A stretch of 64,000 nt of DNA from Kocuria varians (GTDB taxonomy: Bacteria > Actinomycetota > Actinomycetes > Actinomycetales > Micrococcaceae), in contig NZ_BJNW01000009.1 in assembly GCF_006539885.1 (NCBI RefSeq), positions 47,770 through 111,769 on the forward strand. The letters are read 5' to 3'. Position numbers and translations under genes: made by a program. Positions 52,146 to 61,486 of the stretch are shown here, one piece after another (the stretch's first letter is position 1; the number at the start of each line of letters is the position of its first letter). The notes beneath the pieces were generated by a model, which had not been told where the DNA came from, made no database searches, and saw only the letters and a list, made by a program, of their open reading frames with translations.

Positions 52146-53291
52146 TCAGAGCGCCGCGGTGAGCCGTTCGACGGCGGCGGCCATGCGCTCGTCCGTGGCC
52201 GTCAGGGACAGCCTCACGTAGCCGTGACCGGCGTCGCCGTAGAAGGTTCCGGGCCCCACCACGATGCCCAGGCGTGCGAAGCGCTCGACCGTGGTCCAGG
52301 TGTCCTCCCCCGCGGTGGCCCACAGGTAGAGGCCGGCCTCGGAGTGCTCCACGCGCAGCCCGAAGGCCTCCACGGCGGGCTTCAGCGCGGCGCGACGGTC
52401 CCGGTACAGGCTCTTCTGCGCGGCCACGTGGGCGGTGTCCCCCAGGGCCACGCGCATGGCCTCCTGCACGGGGTAGGCCACGATCATCCCGGCGTGCTTG
52501 CGGGAGTTCACGAGGGACGGCATCAGCGCGGGGTCCCCCGCGAGGAACGCGGCGCGGTAGCCGGCCAGGTTCGACTGCTTGGACAGCGAGTACGCGCTGA
52601 ACAGGAGGGACATGTCCCCGCCGCTCACACGGGGGTCCAGCACGGAGGGCACGGGCTCCCCGCCCTCGGAGACGTCCCAGCGGCCCCAGCCGAGCTCGGC
52701 GTAGCACTCGTCCGAGACCACGACCGCTCCCTGGGCGCGGGCCTGGTCCACGAGCCGGCGCAAGGACTCGACGTCCCGCACGATGCCCGTGGGGTTGCCC
52801 GGCGAGTTCACCCACACCATGCGCACGCGCTCGCGCACGGCGGGTTCGAGCTCGTCCAGCGAGGCTGCCGCCACGGACTCGGCACCGGCGATCTGCGCGC
52901 CGATGTCGTAGGTGGGGTACGCGACCACGGGCCGCACGACGACGTCACCGGGTCCCAGCCCCAGCAGCAGCGGCAGCCACGCCACGAGCTCCTTGGAGCC
53001 CACGGTGGGCATCACGGCGTCCGGGTCCAGGTCCGGGACCCCGCGCCGCTGCGCGTACCAAGTGGCTACGGCCTCGCGCAGTGCGGGCGTGCCGTGGGTG
53101 GTCGGGTAGCCGGGGGCGTCCGCCGCGGCCGCCAGGGCGTCCTGGATCACGAGCGGGGTGGGGTCCACGGGGGTGCCGATGGACAGGTCCACCACACCTC
53201 CGGGGTGCTCCTGCGCGGTGCGCCGGTACGGGGCCAGCGCGTTCCAGGGGTAGTCCGGCAGGTCCAGGCCGAAACCGCGACGCTCCGCCAC
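52146..53291 (-). CDS. dapC: N-succinyl-diaminopimelate aminotransferase
   Basis: A 381-residue class I aminotransferase. SAYSLSKQSNLAGYR holds the PLP lysine; NSPGNPTGIV, VVSDECYAELGW and the C-terminal arginine in HGYVRLSL are present. GTG 53291 starts four bases after the fdxA stop; the longer open frame overlaps fdxA and is rejected. The fdxA-dapC pair is conserved in actinobacteria. Assignment to DapC rather than another class I transaminase rests on this context and the nearby dapDE. Confidence 0.88.
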   Translation of the reverse strand: MAERRGFGLDLPDYPWNALAPYRRTAQEHPGGVVDLSIGTPVDPTPLVIQDALAAAADAPGYPTTHGTPALREAVATWYAQRRGVPDLDPDAVMPTVGSKELVAWLPLLLGLGPGDVVVRPVVAYPTYDIGAQIAGAESVAAASLDELEPAVRERVRMVWVNSPGNPTGIVRDVESLRRLVDQARAQGAVVVSDECYAELGWGRWDVSEGGEPVPSVLDPRVSGGDMSLLFSAYSLSKQSNLAGYRAAFLAGDPALMPSLVNSRKHAGMIVAYPVQEAMRVALGDTAHVAAQKSLYRDRRAALKPAVEAFGLRVEHSEAGLYLWATAGEDTWTTVERFARLGIVVGPGTFYGDAGHGYVRLSLTATDERMAAAVERLTAAL

Positions 53292-53295
53292 CGGG

Positions 53296-53619
53296 TCAGT
53301 CCTGGTTCTGCGGGGGCAGCGCCGCGACCATGGGGTGGTCCTTGTGGGTGTTGCCGAGCTTCGCGGCACCGCCCGGGGAGCCGAGGTCGTCGAAGAACTC
53401 CACATTGGCCTTGTAGTACTCGGCCCACTCGTCCGGGGTGTCGTCCTCGTAGTAGATGGCCTCCACGGGGCACACCGGCTCGCACGCACCGCAGTCCACG
53501 CACTCGTCCGGGTGGATGTAGAGCGTGCGCTCCCCCTCGTAGATGCAGTCGACGGGGCACTCCTCGACGCACGCCTTGTCCTTGACGTCCACGCAGGGCT
53601 GTGCGATCACGTAAGTCAC
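53296..53619 (-). CDS. fdxA: 7Fe ferredoxin FdxA
   Basis: A 107-residue ferredoxin. Cysteines at 9, 17, 21, 25, 40, 43, 46 and 50 give the CxxxxxxxCxxxCPxxC and CxxCxxCxxxCP pattern of seven-iron (3Fe-4S plus 4Fe-4S) proteins. The C-terminal 55 residues are acidic without cysteines. GTG 53619 follows GAAGGAAAGG. A -10-like TAGAAT is at 53659-53664. It donates low-potential electrons; partners unknown. Confidence 0.95.
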   Translation of the reverse strand: MTYVIAQPCVDVKDKACVEECPVDCIYEGERTLYIHPDECVDCGACEPVCPVEAIYYEDDTPDEWAEYYKANVEFFDDLGSPGGAAKLGNTHKDHPMVAALPPQNQD

Positions 53620-53658
53620 TGTTGCAGGACCTTTCCTTCTGTTCTCAAGTCTTCAACC

Positions 53659-53664
53659 ATTCTA
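53659..53664 (-). promoter_or_regulatory. candidate -10 box of fdxA-dapC
   Basis: TAGAAT on the minus strand, about 40 bases before the fdxA start, so this gene has a leader with a ribosome site. Confidence 0.45.
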
Positions 53665-53681
53665 GCGGCGGGGTGTCGACG

Positions 53682-54167
53682 CTACCGCGCCCGCCGACGC
53701 ACCAGCCAGCGGCCCGTAACAATCACGGAGACCATGACTACCACGAAGACCACGACGAACCACAGGATGCCCACGATGCCGATCGGGGCGCTCCAATCGG
53801 TCGCCACGAGGGCGGAGCCCTGGCGCAGGTAGGCCATGGCCCACGCGATCAGGTAGGTCCCCAGGCCGGGCACCGCGGCGGCCCACACCCGGCGGGTGGA
53901 GGTGCCGCACCACACGCCCGCGCACAGCAGCAGCGCCCCGGAGAACACGAGTCCCCACGGCAGCCACCAGCCGTCCAGGTACCAGATGCTGCCGTGCATG
54001 GCCGTGGCCACGGCTCCGACGAGCACACCGGTCAGGACCGCGGTCACCGCGGACGACGCCGCCCCGGGCCGTTCGCGCACGGCGGCGGTTCCGCCGGCCT
54101 CCGCGGCATCGTCGTTCCCGCCCGCCGCCCAGGGTGCCGGGCGGTGCTCCGGCTGTGGGCCGCTCAC
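53682..54167 (-). CDS. small membrane protein coupled to mshB
   Basis: A 161-residue protein with a 35-residue polar N-terminus and four predicted membrane spans (from AVTAVLTGVLVGAVATAMHG to FVVVFVVVMVSVIVTGRWLV). It ends in RRRAR. GTG 54167 overlaps the mshB stop by four bases. A similar membrane protein follows mshB in related actinobacteria, so it may serve mycothiol metabolism or transport, but I recognise no motif. The N-terminal part carries a copy of the repeated DNA word (AASS). Confidence 0.78.
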   Translation of the reverse strand: MSGPQPEHRPAPWAAGGNDDAAEAGGTAAVRERPGAASSAVTAVLTGVLVGAVATAMHGSIWYLDGWWLPWGLVFSGALLLCAGVWCGTSTRRVWAAAVPGLGTYLIAWAMAYLRQGSALVATDWSAPIGIVGILWFVVVFVVVMVSVIVTGRWLVRRRAR

Positions 54168-55069
54168 GCCGCGGCCCGTCGCAGCAGCCGGAAGGTCTCC
54201 GTGGTGGTGATGGTCTGCGGGACACCGTTGGACATCGCGTACGTGGGATCCTGGGGATCCTCCGCGAGCACGATCTGCGTGGCGTGCGCGGCCATCGCGG
54301 CGCGCTTGACGGCGAGGTCCCCGGGGATCGCGGCCTGCAGCCGCCGGTCCCCCGGCTCCACCTCGATCTCGATGCCCCAGAGCAGGGGCGTGTCCCACGC
54401 GTCGTCCGCACTGTCCGGGCTGGCGGCCGCGAGCTCCACGGCGCGCACGGTGACCCGGTGCGTGGCCACGTGGTCCGGGTGGCCGTAGCCGCCGTCGTCC
54501 GCGTAGGTAACCACGGCGTGCGGGCGCAGCGCCCGGATCGCGGCGGCCACGTGCGCAGCCACCTCCTCCGGGTCCGCGGCGGTCAGCGCCGCCGGGGAGA
54601 CGTCCTCGGCGGGCTGCGCGTAGCCGTCCGGACCCCAGCTCATGCCGGAGTCCACGTACTTGCCCGCACCGTTGGCGAAGCCCGCGGCGGGGTCCAGCGC
54701 GGGCGGTTCGCCCGCGTAGAACCTGTCCGCGAGGCCCATGGCCGACGCCGCGGCGTCGAGCTCCCCGATCCGGTACAGCCCCAGCGCGGTGCCGTCCGTG
54801 TCCGGGCACCCCGGCTGACCAACCTCCAGATGGCGCAGCGCGGGCGGGATGACCTCGCCGCGCTCACCGCGGGTCAGCGTGAGCAGCACCGTCTCGGCGC
54901 CCAGGGCGCTGTAGTGGCCCATGGTGCCCGCGGTGTTCACGGCCTCGTCGTCCGGGTGCGCGTGCACGAAGAGCAGACGCGCCCGGGCGGGGGCCACGGC
55001 CTCGGGCAGCAGCGAATCCACTGCTCCCTCGGTCGCGTGCCCCCCGCCCGGGTACTTCGGGTCGACCAC
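54164..55069 (-). CDS. mshB: mycothiol deacetylase MshB
   Basis: A 301-residue zinc deacetylase that removes acetyl from GlcNAc-inositol in mycothiol synthesis. AHPDDEAVNT is the LmbE-family metal motif and HPDHVATHR the third-ligand segment. GTG 55069 is two bases past the typA stop and leaves a 25-residue lead; the 42 further upstream codons overlap typA and are not used. It marks the host as a mycothiol-producing actinobacterium. Confidence 0.92.
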   Translation of the reverse strand: MVDPKYPGGGHATEGAVDSLLPEAVAPARARLLFVHAHPDDEAVNTAGTMGHYSALGAETVLLTLTRGERGEVIPPALRHLEVGQPGCPDTDGTALGLYRIGELDAAASAMGLADRFYAGEPPALDPAAGFANGAGKYVDSGMSWGPDGYAQPAEDVSPAALTAADPEEVAAHVAAAIRALRPHAVVTYADDGGYGHPDHVATHRVTVRAVELAAASPDSADDAWDTPLLWGIEIEVEPGDRRLQAAIPGDLAVKRAAMAAHATQIVLAEDPQDPTYAMSNGVPQTITTTETFRLLRRAAA

Positions 55070-55071
55070 GA

Positions 55072-56979
55072 TCAGGCGCGGGCCCGCGCGCGTGCGACCT
55101 TCAGACGCTCGTTGGCGTCCAGCACGACCTTGCGGATGCGGATGGCCTCCGGGGTCACCTCCACGCACTCGTCCTCGCGCGCGAACTCGAGGCACTCCTC
55201 GAGCGTGAGCTTGCGCGGGGGCGTGAGGTTCTCGAACGTCTCCGAGGAGGCCGCACGCATGTTGGTGAGCTTCTTCTCCTTGGTGATGTTCACGTCCATG
55301 TCGTCGGCGCGCGAGTTCTCGCCCACGATCATGCCCTCGTAGACCTCGGAGGTGGGCTCCACGAAGAACGAGCCGCGCTCCTGCAGGTTGATCATGGCGA
55401 ACGGGGTCACGACGCCGGCGCGGTCCGCGACCATGGAGCCGTTCGTGCGGTACTCGATGTCACCGGCCCACGGCTCGTAGCCGTCCGCGTAGGACGAGGC
55501 GATGCCGGCACCGCGGGTGTCCGTGAGGAACTTGGTGCGGAAGCCGATCAGCCCGCGGGAGGGGACCTTGAACTCCATGCGCACCCAGCCGGTGCCGTGG
55601 TTGCTCATGCCCTCCATGCGGCCCTTGCGACCGGCCATCAGCTGGGTCACGGCGCCGAGGTACTCCTCGGGGACGTCGATGGTCATGTGCTCGAACGGCT
55701 CGTGCACCTTGCCGTCCACGGTCTTGGTCACCACCTGGGGCTTGCCCGCGGTGAGCTCGAAGCCCTCGCGGCGCATCTGCTCCACCAGGATGGCCAGGGC
55801 GAGCTCGCCGCGGCCCTGGACCTCCCAGGCGTCCGGACGCTGGGTGGGGAGGATCTTCAGCGAGACGTTGCCGATCAGCTCCTTGTCCAGGCGGTCCTTA
55901 ACCTGGCGCGCGGTCACCTTGGCGCCCTTGACGCGGCCGGCCAGCGGGGAGGTGTTGATGCCGATGGTCATGGAGATCGCGGGATCGTCCACGGTGATCA
56001 GCGGCAGCGGCTGGGGGTTCTCGAGGTCCGTGAGGGTCTCACCGATGGTGATGTCCTCGATGCCCGCCACGGCCACGATCTCCCCGGGGCCGGCGCTCTC
56101 GGCCGGGACTCGGTCCAGGCCCTTGGTCGCGAGCAGCTCGGAGATGCGCACGCTCTTGATGGTGCCGTCGTGGCGCGCCCAGGCCACGGTCTGGCCCTTC
56201 TTCAGCGTGCCGTTGAAGATGCGCAGCAGGGCGAGACGGCCCAGGAACGGCGAGGCGTCCAGGTTGGTCACGTGCGCCTGCAGGACACCCTCGGGGTTGT
56301 AGGACGGCGCCGGGATGTGCTCGATGATGGTCTTGAACAGCGGCTCGAGGTCCTCGTTGCCCGGCAGCTCGCCGTCCGCGGGCTGCTCGGTGGAGGCGCG
56401 GCCGGCCTTGCCCGAGGCGTAGACCACGGGGACGTCCAGCACGGCGTCGAGGTCCAGGTCCGGGTGGTCCTCGGCGATGTCCGAGGCCAGACCCAGCAGC
56501 AGGTCCATGGTGTCCGAGACGACATCCTCGATGCGGGCGTCCGGACGGTCCACCTTGTTGACGACCACGATCACGGGCAGCTTGGCCTCGAGGGCCTTGC
56601 GCAGCACGAAGCGGGTCTGGGGCAGCGGGCCCTCGGACGCGTCCACGAGCAGCACGACGCCGTCCACCATGGACAGCCCGCGCTCCACCTCGCCGCCGAA
56701 GTCCGCGTGGCCCGGGGTGTCGATCACGTTGATGGTGATGGTCTCGCCGTTCGCGGCGGGGCCGTCGTAGAACACCGTGGTGTTCTTGGCGAGGATGGTG
56801 ATGCCCTTCTCGCGCTCCAGGTCGCCGGAGTCCATGACGCGCTCCTCGACCTCCCCGTGGCTGGAGAACGCGTGCGTCTGCTGGAGCATGGCATCGACGA
56901 TGGTGGTCTTGCCGTGGTCAACGTGGGCCACGATGGCCACGTTGCGCAGATCGGCGCGCTGGGCGGTGTTTTCAGACAT
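55072..56979 (-). CDS. typA: ribosome-associated GTPase TypA/BipA
   Basis: A 635-residue translational GTPase. [16 protein letters not shown] near residues 16-31 is the P-loop, [15 protein letters not shown] the G3 region and NKVDRPDAR the G4 motif; the EF-G-like domains and C-terminal BipA domain follow at normal length. It aids ribosome assembly and stress adaptation. The ATG follows AGAGAGA at 16 bases. TAGAAT at 57025-57030 may be its -10 box. Confidence 0.96.
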   Translation of the reverse strand: MSENTAQRADLRNVAIVAHVDHGKTTIVDAMLQQTHAFSSHGEVEERVMDSGDLEREKGITILAKNTTVFYDGPAANGETITINVIDTPGHADFGGEVERGLSMVDGVVLLVDASEGPLPQTRFVLRKALEAKLPVIVVVNKVDRPDARIEDVVSDTMDLLLGLASDIAEDHPDLDLDAVLDVPVVYASGKAGRASTEQPADGELPGNEDLEPLFKTIIEHIPAPSYNPEGVLQAHVTNLDASPFLGRLALLRIFNGTLKKGQTVAWARHDGTIKSVRISELLATKGLDRVPAESAGPGEIVAVAGIEDITIGETLTDLENPQPLPLITVDDPAISMTIGINTSPLAGRVKGAKVTARQVKDRLDKELIGNVSLKILPTQRPDAWEVQGRGELALAILVEQMRREGFELTAGKPQVVTKTVDGKVHEPFEHMTIDVPEEYLGAVTQLMAGRKGRMEGMSNHGTGWVRMEFKVPSRGLIGFRTKFLTDTRGAGIASSYADGYEPWAGDIEYRTNGSMVADRAGVVTPFAMINLQERGSFFVEPTSEVYEGMIVGENSRADDMDVNITKEKKLTNMRAASSETFENLTPPRKLTLEECLEFAREDECVEVTPEAIRIRKVVLDANERLKVARARARA

Positions 56980-57024
56980 ACACGAGTCTCTCTTCGCAAG
57001 ATAGAGGCAGAGGGGATCGGGGTG

Positions 57025-57030
57025 ATTCTA
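57025..57030 (-). promoter_or_regulatory. candidate -10 box of typA
   Basis: TAGAAT on the minus strand, about 45 bases before the typA start. Confidence 0.45.
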
Positions 57031-57100
57031 CTCCCCTCCGCCAGCCCGCCCGCGCACACGTGACCGATCTCTCCGCCGCTGTTCGCGGTTCTCCCCGGAC

Positions 57101-57111
57101 GACGACGCCGC
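57101..57111 (-). repeat. GCGGCGTCGTC word, intergenic copy
   Basis: A copy of the repeated 11-mer, upstream of the typA promoter in the gap after the S9 peptidase gene. Confidence 0.8.
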
Positions 57112-57258
57112 CCCGCCGGTTCCCGGGGCGCGGCACGGTGACCCGGCGGGCCGGGTTCGGCCCGCCGGCTCGGGGTGGGGCCGCCGGATCGTGGTGGGGC
57201 CGAGCCCCTCCGCCCAGCAGTTCAGGTCTGGCGCCCACCCGGCGACCCGGCACCGGGT

Positions 57259-59526
57259 TCAGCCCAGCAGCTCGGGGCGCTGCCACGGCTCGCCCAGCAC
57301 GTGCTCAGCCAGGAACGCGAGCACGGTCTCGTACCAGGTGCGGGAGTTGGCGGGCTTGAGGATCCAGTGGCCCTCGTCCGGGTAGTAGAGGAACCGGTGT
57401 CCTTCCACCGTGGTGCTGCGCTGCAGGTCCGCCCACAGCTCCAGGCCCTGGGAGACGGGCACGCGGTAGTCCTTGTCCCCGTGGATCACGAGCAGCGGCA
57501 CCCGGATCCGCTCCACGAACCGGTGCGGGGAGTACGTCGCGGCCTGCTGCGGCCCCAGCGCCTCGCGCCAGACCGTGTTGTCCGTGGTGGCGGTCATCGA
57601 GTCCAGGTTCCACAGGGACGCGTGGGTCACGATGCACCGGAACCGTTCGCCGGTCTGCGTAGCGACCCAGTTGGCCATGTACCCGCCGTAGGAGCCGCCC
57701 AGCAGCGCCTGCCGCTCGGGGTCGATGTCCGCCCGGGCCGTGCTGGCATCCACGAGCGTCATGACGTCCGTGAACGGTGCCCCGCCCAGTTCCTGCTGGC
57801 CGCGCTCGATCATCACCTGCCCGTAGCCGGTGGAGATCGCCGGGTCCGGCAGCAGCACGGCGTACCCGCGGGCCACGAAGGGCCACGGGTTCCAGCGCCA
57901 GCTCCACTGGTTGCTGGAGCCCCACGGTCCGCCGTGCACGAAGACCAGCAGCGGGTGACGCGCGCCGTCCCCGCCGTCCGGGAGGGCGAGCCAGGCGCGG
58001 ATCTCGGTGCCGTCCTCGGCCGTGGTGGTGACCTCCTCGAGACGGCCGGGCACGGCGGCGTCCGGCACCAGGCCGGGGGCCGCCTCGGGCTCCGGAAGGG
58101 GCCCAGGCCCGTCCCACACCGCGGTCCTCGCGCCGGCCGTCAACTCCGCACCGGTCGACGACGCCGCGCCGCTCACCGACGCCCCTGCAGCCGACGGCTC
58201 CGCACTGCGCTCCGACTCCGCACCACTCGCTGACGCGGCGCCGGCCGACGACTCCGCACCAATCGACGACGACGCCCGCGCGCCGTCGTCGGCCCCAGTC
58301 CCGGCGGCGCTCCAGCGGACCAGCTCCGGCGGATGGGCATAGCTCGCCCGCAGTGCCACCAGGTCCCCACCCGCCACGCGCACGGTCGAGTAGGTCCAGT
58401 CCTGCCCCGACCCCCCGGCCGCCGTCTCGATCCGCACGGCGCCGCCGTAGGGGCAGCTCACCCGCAGCACGATGCCCCGGCCCCGGTGGTCCGCCGTGCA
58501 GACGAGGGAGTCGTCGTCCAGCCACTCGGCGTCCTGCGCCCAGTGCTCGTTCCAGGGCACCACCTCCGTCTCCTCGCCGCTGTGCAGGTCGAGCAGCCAC
58601 AGGGACAGTGCCATGTTCACGCCGTCGCGCCACGCCCGGTGCCGAGTGAGCACCACGCGGGATCCGTCCGGACTCACCGCCCCCGGTGACCACTGATCGG
58701 TCAGGGAGCAGTCGTGCAGCAGCTCGGCCTCTCCCCCGCCGGCCGGACTCTCCAACGAATGGTCCGGCCACGCCGTGCGGTCCGTCTCGGAGGGGACCGC
58801 CGGCAGCGGGACCCGCCACAGTCGCGAGCGCTCCACGCCGCCGTCGAGCAGCACCGCCGTCTCCGCGAGCACCCACGTGCCGTCCGGGGCCGCGGAGAAC
58901 TCGTGCAGGCGCCCGGCCGGGAAACCCACGCGCCGCACGGCCGTCACGGCGTCGTCGTCCGACGTGAGCGCGGCAGTGTCCAGGAACCAGAGCGCGTCCT
59001 CCGCCGCCGGGAGGTCGTGGTCCCAGAAGCGGATGGGCGAGCGGTCGTAGAGGATCGCGCTCGCACCGGTGTCCTCCCGCCGGTCGTGGATCTCGCAGGT
59101 GCGGGCGATCTCGTCACGCGCGCCCCGTGCGGCCGGGTACAGACCGGAGACGAAGAACAGGCGGTCCCCGCCCAGTCGCAGGCGCGAGATCCCCTCCGGC
59201 ATGTCCAGGACTACCCGTGCCTCACCGTGCACGGGCAGCAGCCAGAGCCGGGTCCGCTTCTCGTCGTCCCCGGCCACGGGACGGTCGGAGGTGAACCACA
59301 CCGCGCCGGAGGCCGTGGGACATGCCTCCTTCACGCCGTGGTCGCCGTGGGTCAGCCGCGTGGTCTCCCCCGACGCCGGGGCGGCCCAGAGGTGCGTGAC
59401 GTAGCGCGTGCCGTCCGAGGAGAGCTCCTGGCGCAGCGCCACCACCGGGCCCTTCCTGTGCGCCGCGAGACCTGTCAGTCGAGGGGTTGCCACGAGGTCT
59501 GCAGGGTGCGAGCAACGAGAGGTCAT
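57259..59526 (-). CDS. S9-family prolyl oligopeptidase-like serine peptidase with an Ala/Ser insertion
   Basis: A 755-residue peptidase: a beta-propeller-like N-terminal half, then a hydrolase domain with the triad Ser612 in GGSYGG, Asp686 in HGDKDYRVP and His720 in DEGHWIL. Between the halves lies about 55 residues of low-complexity Ala/Ser/Gly/Glu (encoded near 58130-58300) that relatives are unlikely to share. It probably cleaves peptides as an acylaminoacyl- or dipeptidyl-type exopeptidase. ATG 59526 is set by TAATGT seven bases upstream; GTG 59535 is an alternative. Confidence 0.9.
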   Translation of the reverse strand: MTSRCSHPADLVATPRLTGLAAHRKGPVVALRQELSSDGTRYVTHLWAAPASGETTRLTHGDHGVKEACPTASGAVWFTSDRPVAGDDEKRTRLWLLPVHGEARVVLDMPEGISRLRLGGDRLFFVSGLYPAARGARDEIARTCEIHDRREDTGASAILYDRSPIRFWDHDLPAAEDALWFLDTAALTSDDDAVTAVRRVGFPAGRLHEFSAAPDGTWVLAETAVLLDGGVERSRLWRVPLPAVPSETDRTAWPDHSLESPAGGGEAELLHDCSLTDQWSPGAVSPDGSRVVLTRHRAWRDGVNMALSLWLLDLHSGEETEVVPWNEHWAQDAEWLDDDSLVCTADHRGRGIVLRVSCPYGGAVRIETAAGGSGQDWTYSTVRVAGGDLVALRASYAHPPELVRWSAAGTGADDGARASSSIGAESSAGAASASGAESERSAEPSAAGASVSGAASSTGAELTAGARTAVWDGPGPLPEPEAAPGLVPDAAVPGRLEEVTTTAEDGTEIRAWLALPDGGDGARHPLLVFVHGGPWGSSNQWSWRWNPWPFVARGYAVLLPDPAISTGYGQVMIERGQQELGGAPFTDVMTLVDASTARADIDPERQALLGGSYGGYMANWVATQTGERFRCIVTHASLWNLDSMTATTDNTVWREALGPQQAATYSPHRFVERIRVPLLVIHGDKDYRVPVSQGLELWADLQRSTTVEGHRFLYYPDEGHWILKPANSRTWYETVLAFLAEHVLGEPWQRPELLG
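58130..58300 (-). repeat. low-complexity Ala/Ser/Gly/Glu insertion in the S9 peptidase
   Basis: The segment repeats short Gly-Ala-Ser-Glu combinations (GAESSAGAASASGAES-like). Two copies of the repeated word core occur here, at 58157-58167 and (9-base form) near 58268. It appears to be a linker that has grown by slippage or word accumulation. Confidence 0.65.
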
Positions 59527-59533
59527 ATGGTGC

Positions 59534-59539
59534 ACATTA
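59534..59539 (-). promoter_or_regulatory. leaderless -10 box of the S9 peptidase gene
   Basis: TAATGT on the minus strand, seven bases before ATG 59526. Confidence 0.55.
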
Positions 59540-59636
59540 CAGTCGCCCGGACGGCGGTCGAGGCCCTCGTCGGAGCCCGTTCACGCTAGCGTGACCGAGG
59601 ACCAGCACGGCGATCGGCAAGGAGCACGGGCCCCGC

Positions 59637-60407
59637 ATGAACACGGAGAAGGGCAGTCTGCCGTGGGCGCTGAAGGTCACCCTGCCGGTGGCCATGGGCT
59701 ACCTGCCGCTGGGGATGGCGTTCGGTGCGTACAGCGTTTCGCTGGGGTTCGCGCCCTACCTCGCACCGCTCACCGCGCTCGTGGTCTTCGCGGGCTCCAT
59801 CGAGTTCCTGCTCGTGGGCCTCGTGGCGTCCGGGGCGGGTCTCGCACAGGTCGCCCTGACCACGCTCCTCGTGAACAGCCGCCACATCTTCTACGGCTTC
59901 TCCTACCCGGCACAGCTGCTGCGCTCTCCGTTCGCCAAGTTCTACGGCCCCTATGCCCTCACGGACGAGGCGTACGCGCTGATCACCAGCGGCGTGCACC
60001 CCACCACGCAGCGCGAGCTGCTGCTGATCCAGGGGGTCTCGCACTTCTACTGGGTCTTCGGAGCCGCGGTGGGTGCCGTGGCCGGCGGCCTGATCCCCGA
60101 GTCCTACGACGGCTTCGACTTCGCCCTGACCGGTCTGTTCTCCCTGCTGTTCGTGGACGCCCTGGCCGGGGCCTCCCGGAAGCTGGCCATCCTCGCCGCC
60201 GCGGGGGTCTCCATAGCGGTCGGCCTGCTGCTGCCGCGCGAGCTCTTCCTGCTGGGCTCCATGCTCTGCTACGCGGTGCTGTGCTTCCTGCTGGTGCGGT
60301 ACAGGGGCCGTGCGGGCCGCTCGGGCCCGGCGGGTCCCGCGGGTCGCGCCGACGATACGGGCCGGTCGGACCACTCCGACCCGGACACGGCAGAAGGGAC
60401 GGTCTGA
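59637..60407 (+). CDS. azlC: AzlC-family branched-chain amino-acid exporter subunit
   Basis: A 256-residue membrane protein. The PLGMAFGAYSVSLGFAPYLA start, FAGSIEFLLVGLV and LVNSRHIFYGFSYP segments match AzlC. Five or more spans are visible, and the last 30 residues are a hydrophilic Gly/Arg/Asp tail. AAGGAG lies upstream of ATG 59637. With AzlD it should export branched-chain amino acids or analogues. Confidence 0.92.
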   Translation: MNTEKGSLPWALKVTLPVAMGYLPLGMAFGAYSVSLGFAPYLAPLTALVVFAGSIEFLLVGLVASGAGLAQVALTTLLVNSRHIFYGFSYPAQLLRSPFAKFYGPYALTDEAYALITSGVHPTTQRELLLIQGVSHFYWVFGAAVGAVAGGLIPESYDGFDFALTGLFSLLFVDALAGASRKLAILAAAGVSIAVGLLLPRELFLLGSMLCYAVLCFLLVRYRGRAGRSGPAGPAGRADDTGRSDHSDPDTAEGTV

Positions 60408-60408
60408 G

Positions 60409-60708
60409 ATGATCCCCGCCATCATCGTGTGCGCCGCCGTGACGCTCTCGCTGCGCCTGTTCCCCGTCATGCTCGCGCACCGCTTCCGGGACCGTGAGGA
60501 CCTGCGCGAGCTCGCCGCGCTGCTGCCCGCGGGCCTCATGCTGATCCTGGTGGTCTACACGCTGCTCGAGGCGGACTCCGGGGTTCAGCTGACCCGCCTG
60601 GTGCTCGCGGCGGTGGTTTCGGTGCTCGTAAACCTGGGTGTGAAGAACTTCCTGCTGGGATTCGTGGCAGGCTTTCTGGCCTATTCCCTCTCCGGCTTCT
60701 TCTTCTGA
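60409..60708 (+). CDS. azlD: AzlD-family small exporter subunit
   Basis: A 99-residue protein with three hydrophobic spans; the conserved LSLRLFPVMLAHRFRDRE and AALLPAGLMLILVVYTLLE segments match AzlD. AGAAGGGA precedes ATG 60409, one base after the azlC stop. The longer open frame runs back into azlC and is not used. Confidence 0.93.
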   Translation: MIPAIIVCAAVTLSLRLFPVMLAHRFRDREDLRELAALLPAGLMLILVVYTLLEADSGVQLTRLVLAAVVSVLVNLGVKNFLLGFVAGFLAYSLSGFFF

Positions 60709-61026
60709 GCCGCCGCTTCCGGGCTCCACCCCCGGGAACGACGCCGCCGCCGGCACCTCGCGCGCGCCCCCGCCGGCCTCGCGTGCGGCCCGGATCCGCG
60801 GAATACCGGGGCTGTCGAGGCTCCCACCACGGCCGGTGGTAATAGGAAACACTCTGGTTTTTAATCCACTGAGGTATTACTTCATTCCCCGGAGGGTCTG
60901 CCAGGCAATTAGAAAATACCCGCGTGCCGTAAGGTAGAACTTACTGGACGGCCTCGAAAAAGGGTTTTACTGTCGTCTCAACGTCATCCGCTGAGTCGAG
61001 CACCACCCACACCCGAGGAGCACATC
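60709..61026 (+). other. 318-base non-coding interval with an AT-rich promoter region
   Basis: The first 120 bases are GC-rich and hold no clear terminator. From about 60840 to 60970 the sequence is strikingly AT-rich for this genome (GGTTTTTAATCC, TTAGAAAATA, AAAAAGGGTTTTA). TAAGGT at 60930-60935 is a candidate -10 box, inside a GTAAG/CTTAC inverted repeat (60929-60944). A leader of about 85 bases then runs to the DUF1540 start. Confidence 0.6.
60930..60935 (+). promoter_or_regulatory. candidate -10 box of the DUF1540 gene
   Basis: TAAGGT, overlapped by the inverted repeat GTAAG-N6-CTTAC, which could be an operator or a transcript-start hairpin. The nearby ATTAGA at 16 bases upstream is a possible -35. 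Confidence 0.45.
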
Positions 61027-61305
61027 ATGGCAACTCTCACCACCGTTTCCACCTGCACCGCCACCGGCTGCGCCTTCAACGACAACGGCTGCAAGGCCCC
61101 CGCGATCACCGTGGGCGGCCAGGGCGCCGAGGCCTCCTGCACCACGTTCGTCTCCCTGGATGCCCGCGGTGGCCTGCCCACCGCCAACGGCCAGGTGGGC
61201 GCGTGCCAGCGCCTCGAGTGCACGTTCAACAAGGACCTGCTGTGCACCGCGTCCTCCATCGAGGTCACCGCGGATGCCAACTGCAGCAGCTACGAGGCCG
61301 CCTGA
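61027..61305 (+). CDS. Cys-rich DUF1540 protein
   Basis: A 92-residue protein made of two DUF1540 repeats. Cysteines at 10, 15, 22, 38 and at 60, 65, 73, 86 give the spacing Cx4Cx6Cx15C and Cx4Cx7Cx12C, suited to metal binding (zinc or iron) or redox. GAGGAG precedes the ATG at good spacing, and codons are almost all GC-ending, so it is probably well expressed. A terminator follows 65 bases downstream. No function is established for the family. Confidence 0.88.
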   Translation: MATLTTVSTCTATGCAFNDNGCKAPAITVGGQGAEASCTTFVSLDARGGLPTANGQVGACQRLECTFNKDLLCTASSIEVTADANCSSYEAA

Positions 61306-61370
61306 GCCTCGCAGCACGCCGGGGGTGACACACCACCGGAACGTTCGGTCGCACGACCTCACCCATGACG

Positions 61371-61398
61371 AAGGACCGCGGGAACTCCCGCGGTCCTT
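61371..61398. terminator. terminator after the DUF1540 gene
   Basis: A perfect 12-bp stem (61371-61382 with 61387-61398) with an AACT loop in the convergent gap; the stem ends AAGG/CCTT. Confidence 0.85.
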
Positions 61399-61486
61399 GG
61401 TCGTGCACGCGGACGGCTGCGTGTGCCCAGGCGGTAGGCACTTGGGCGCTGAGCCCTCAGACGGTATGCACTCTGGCCACCTACGC

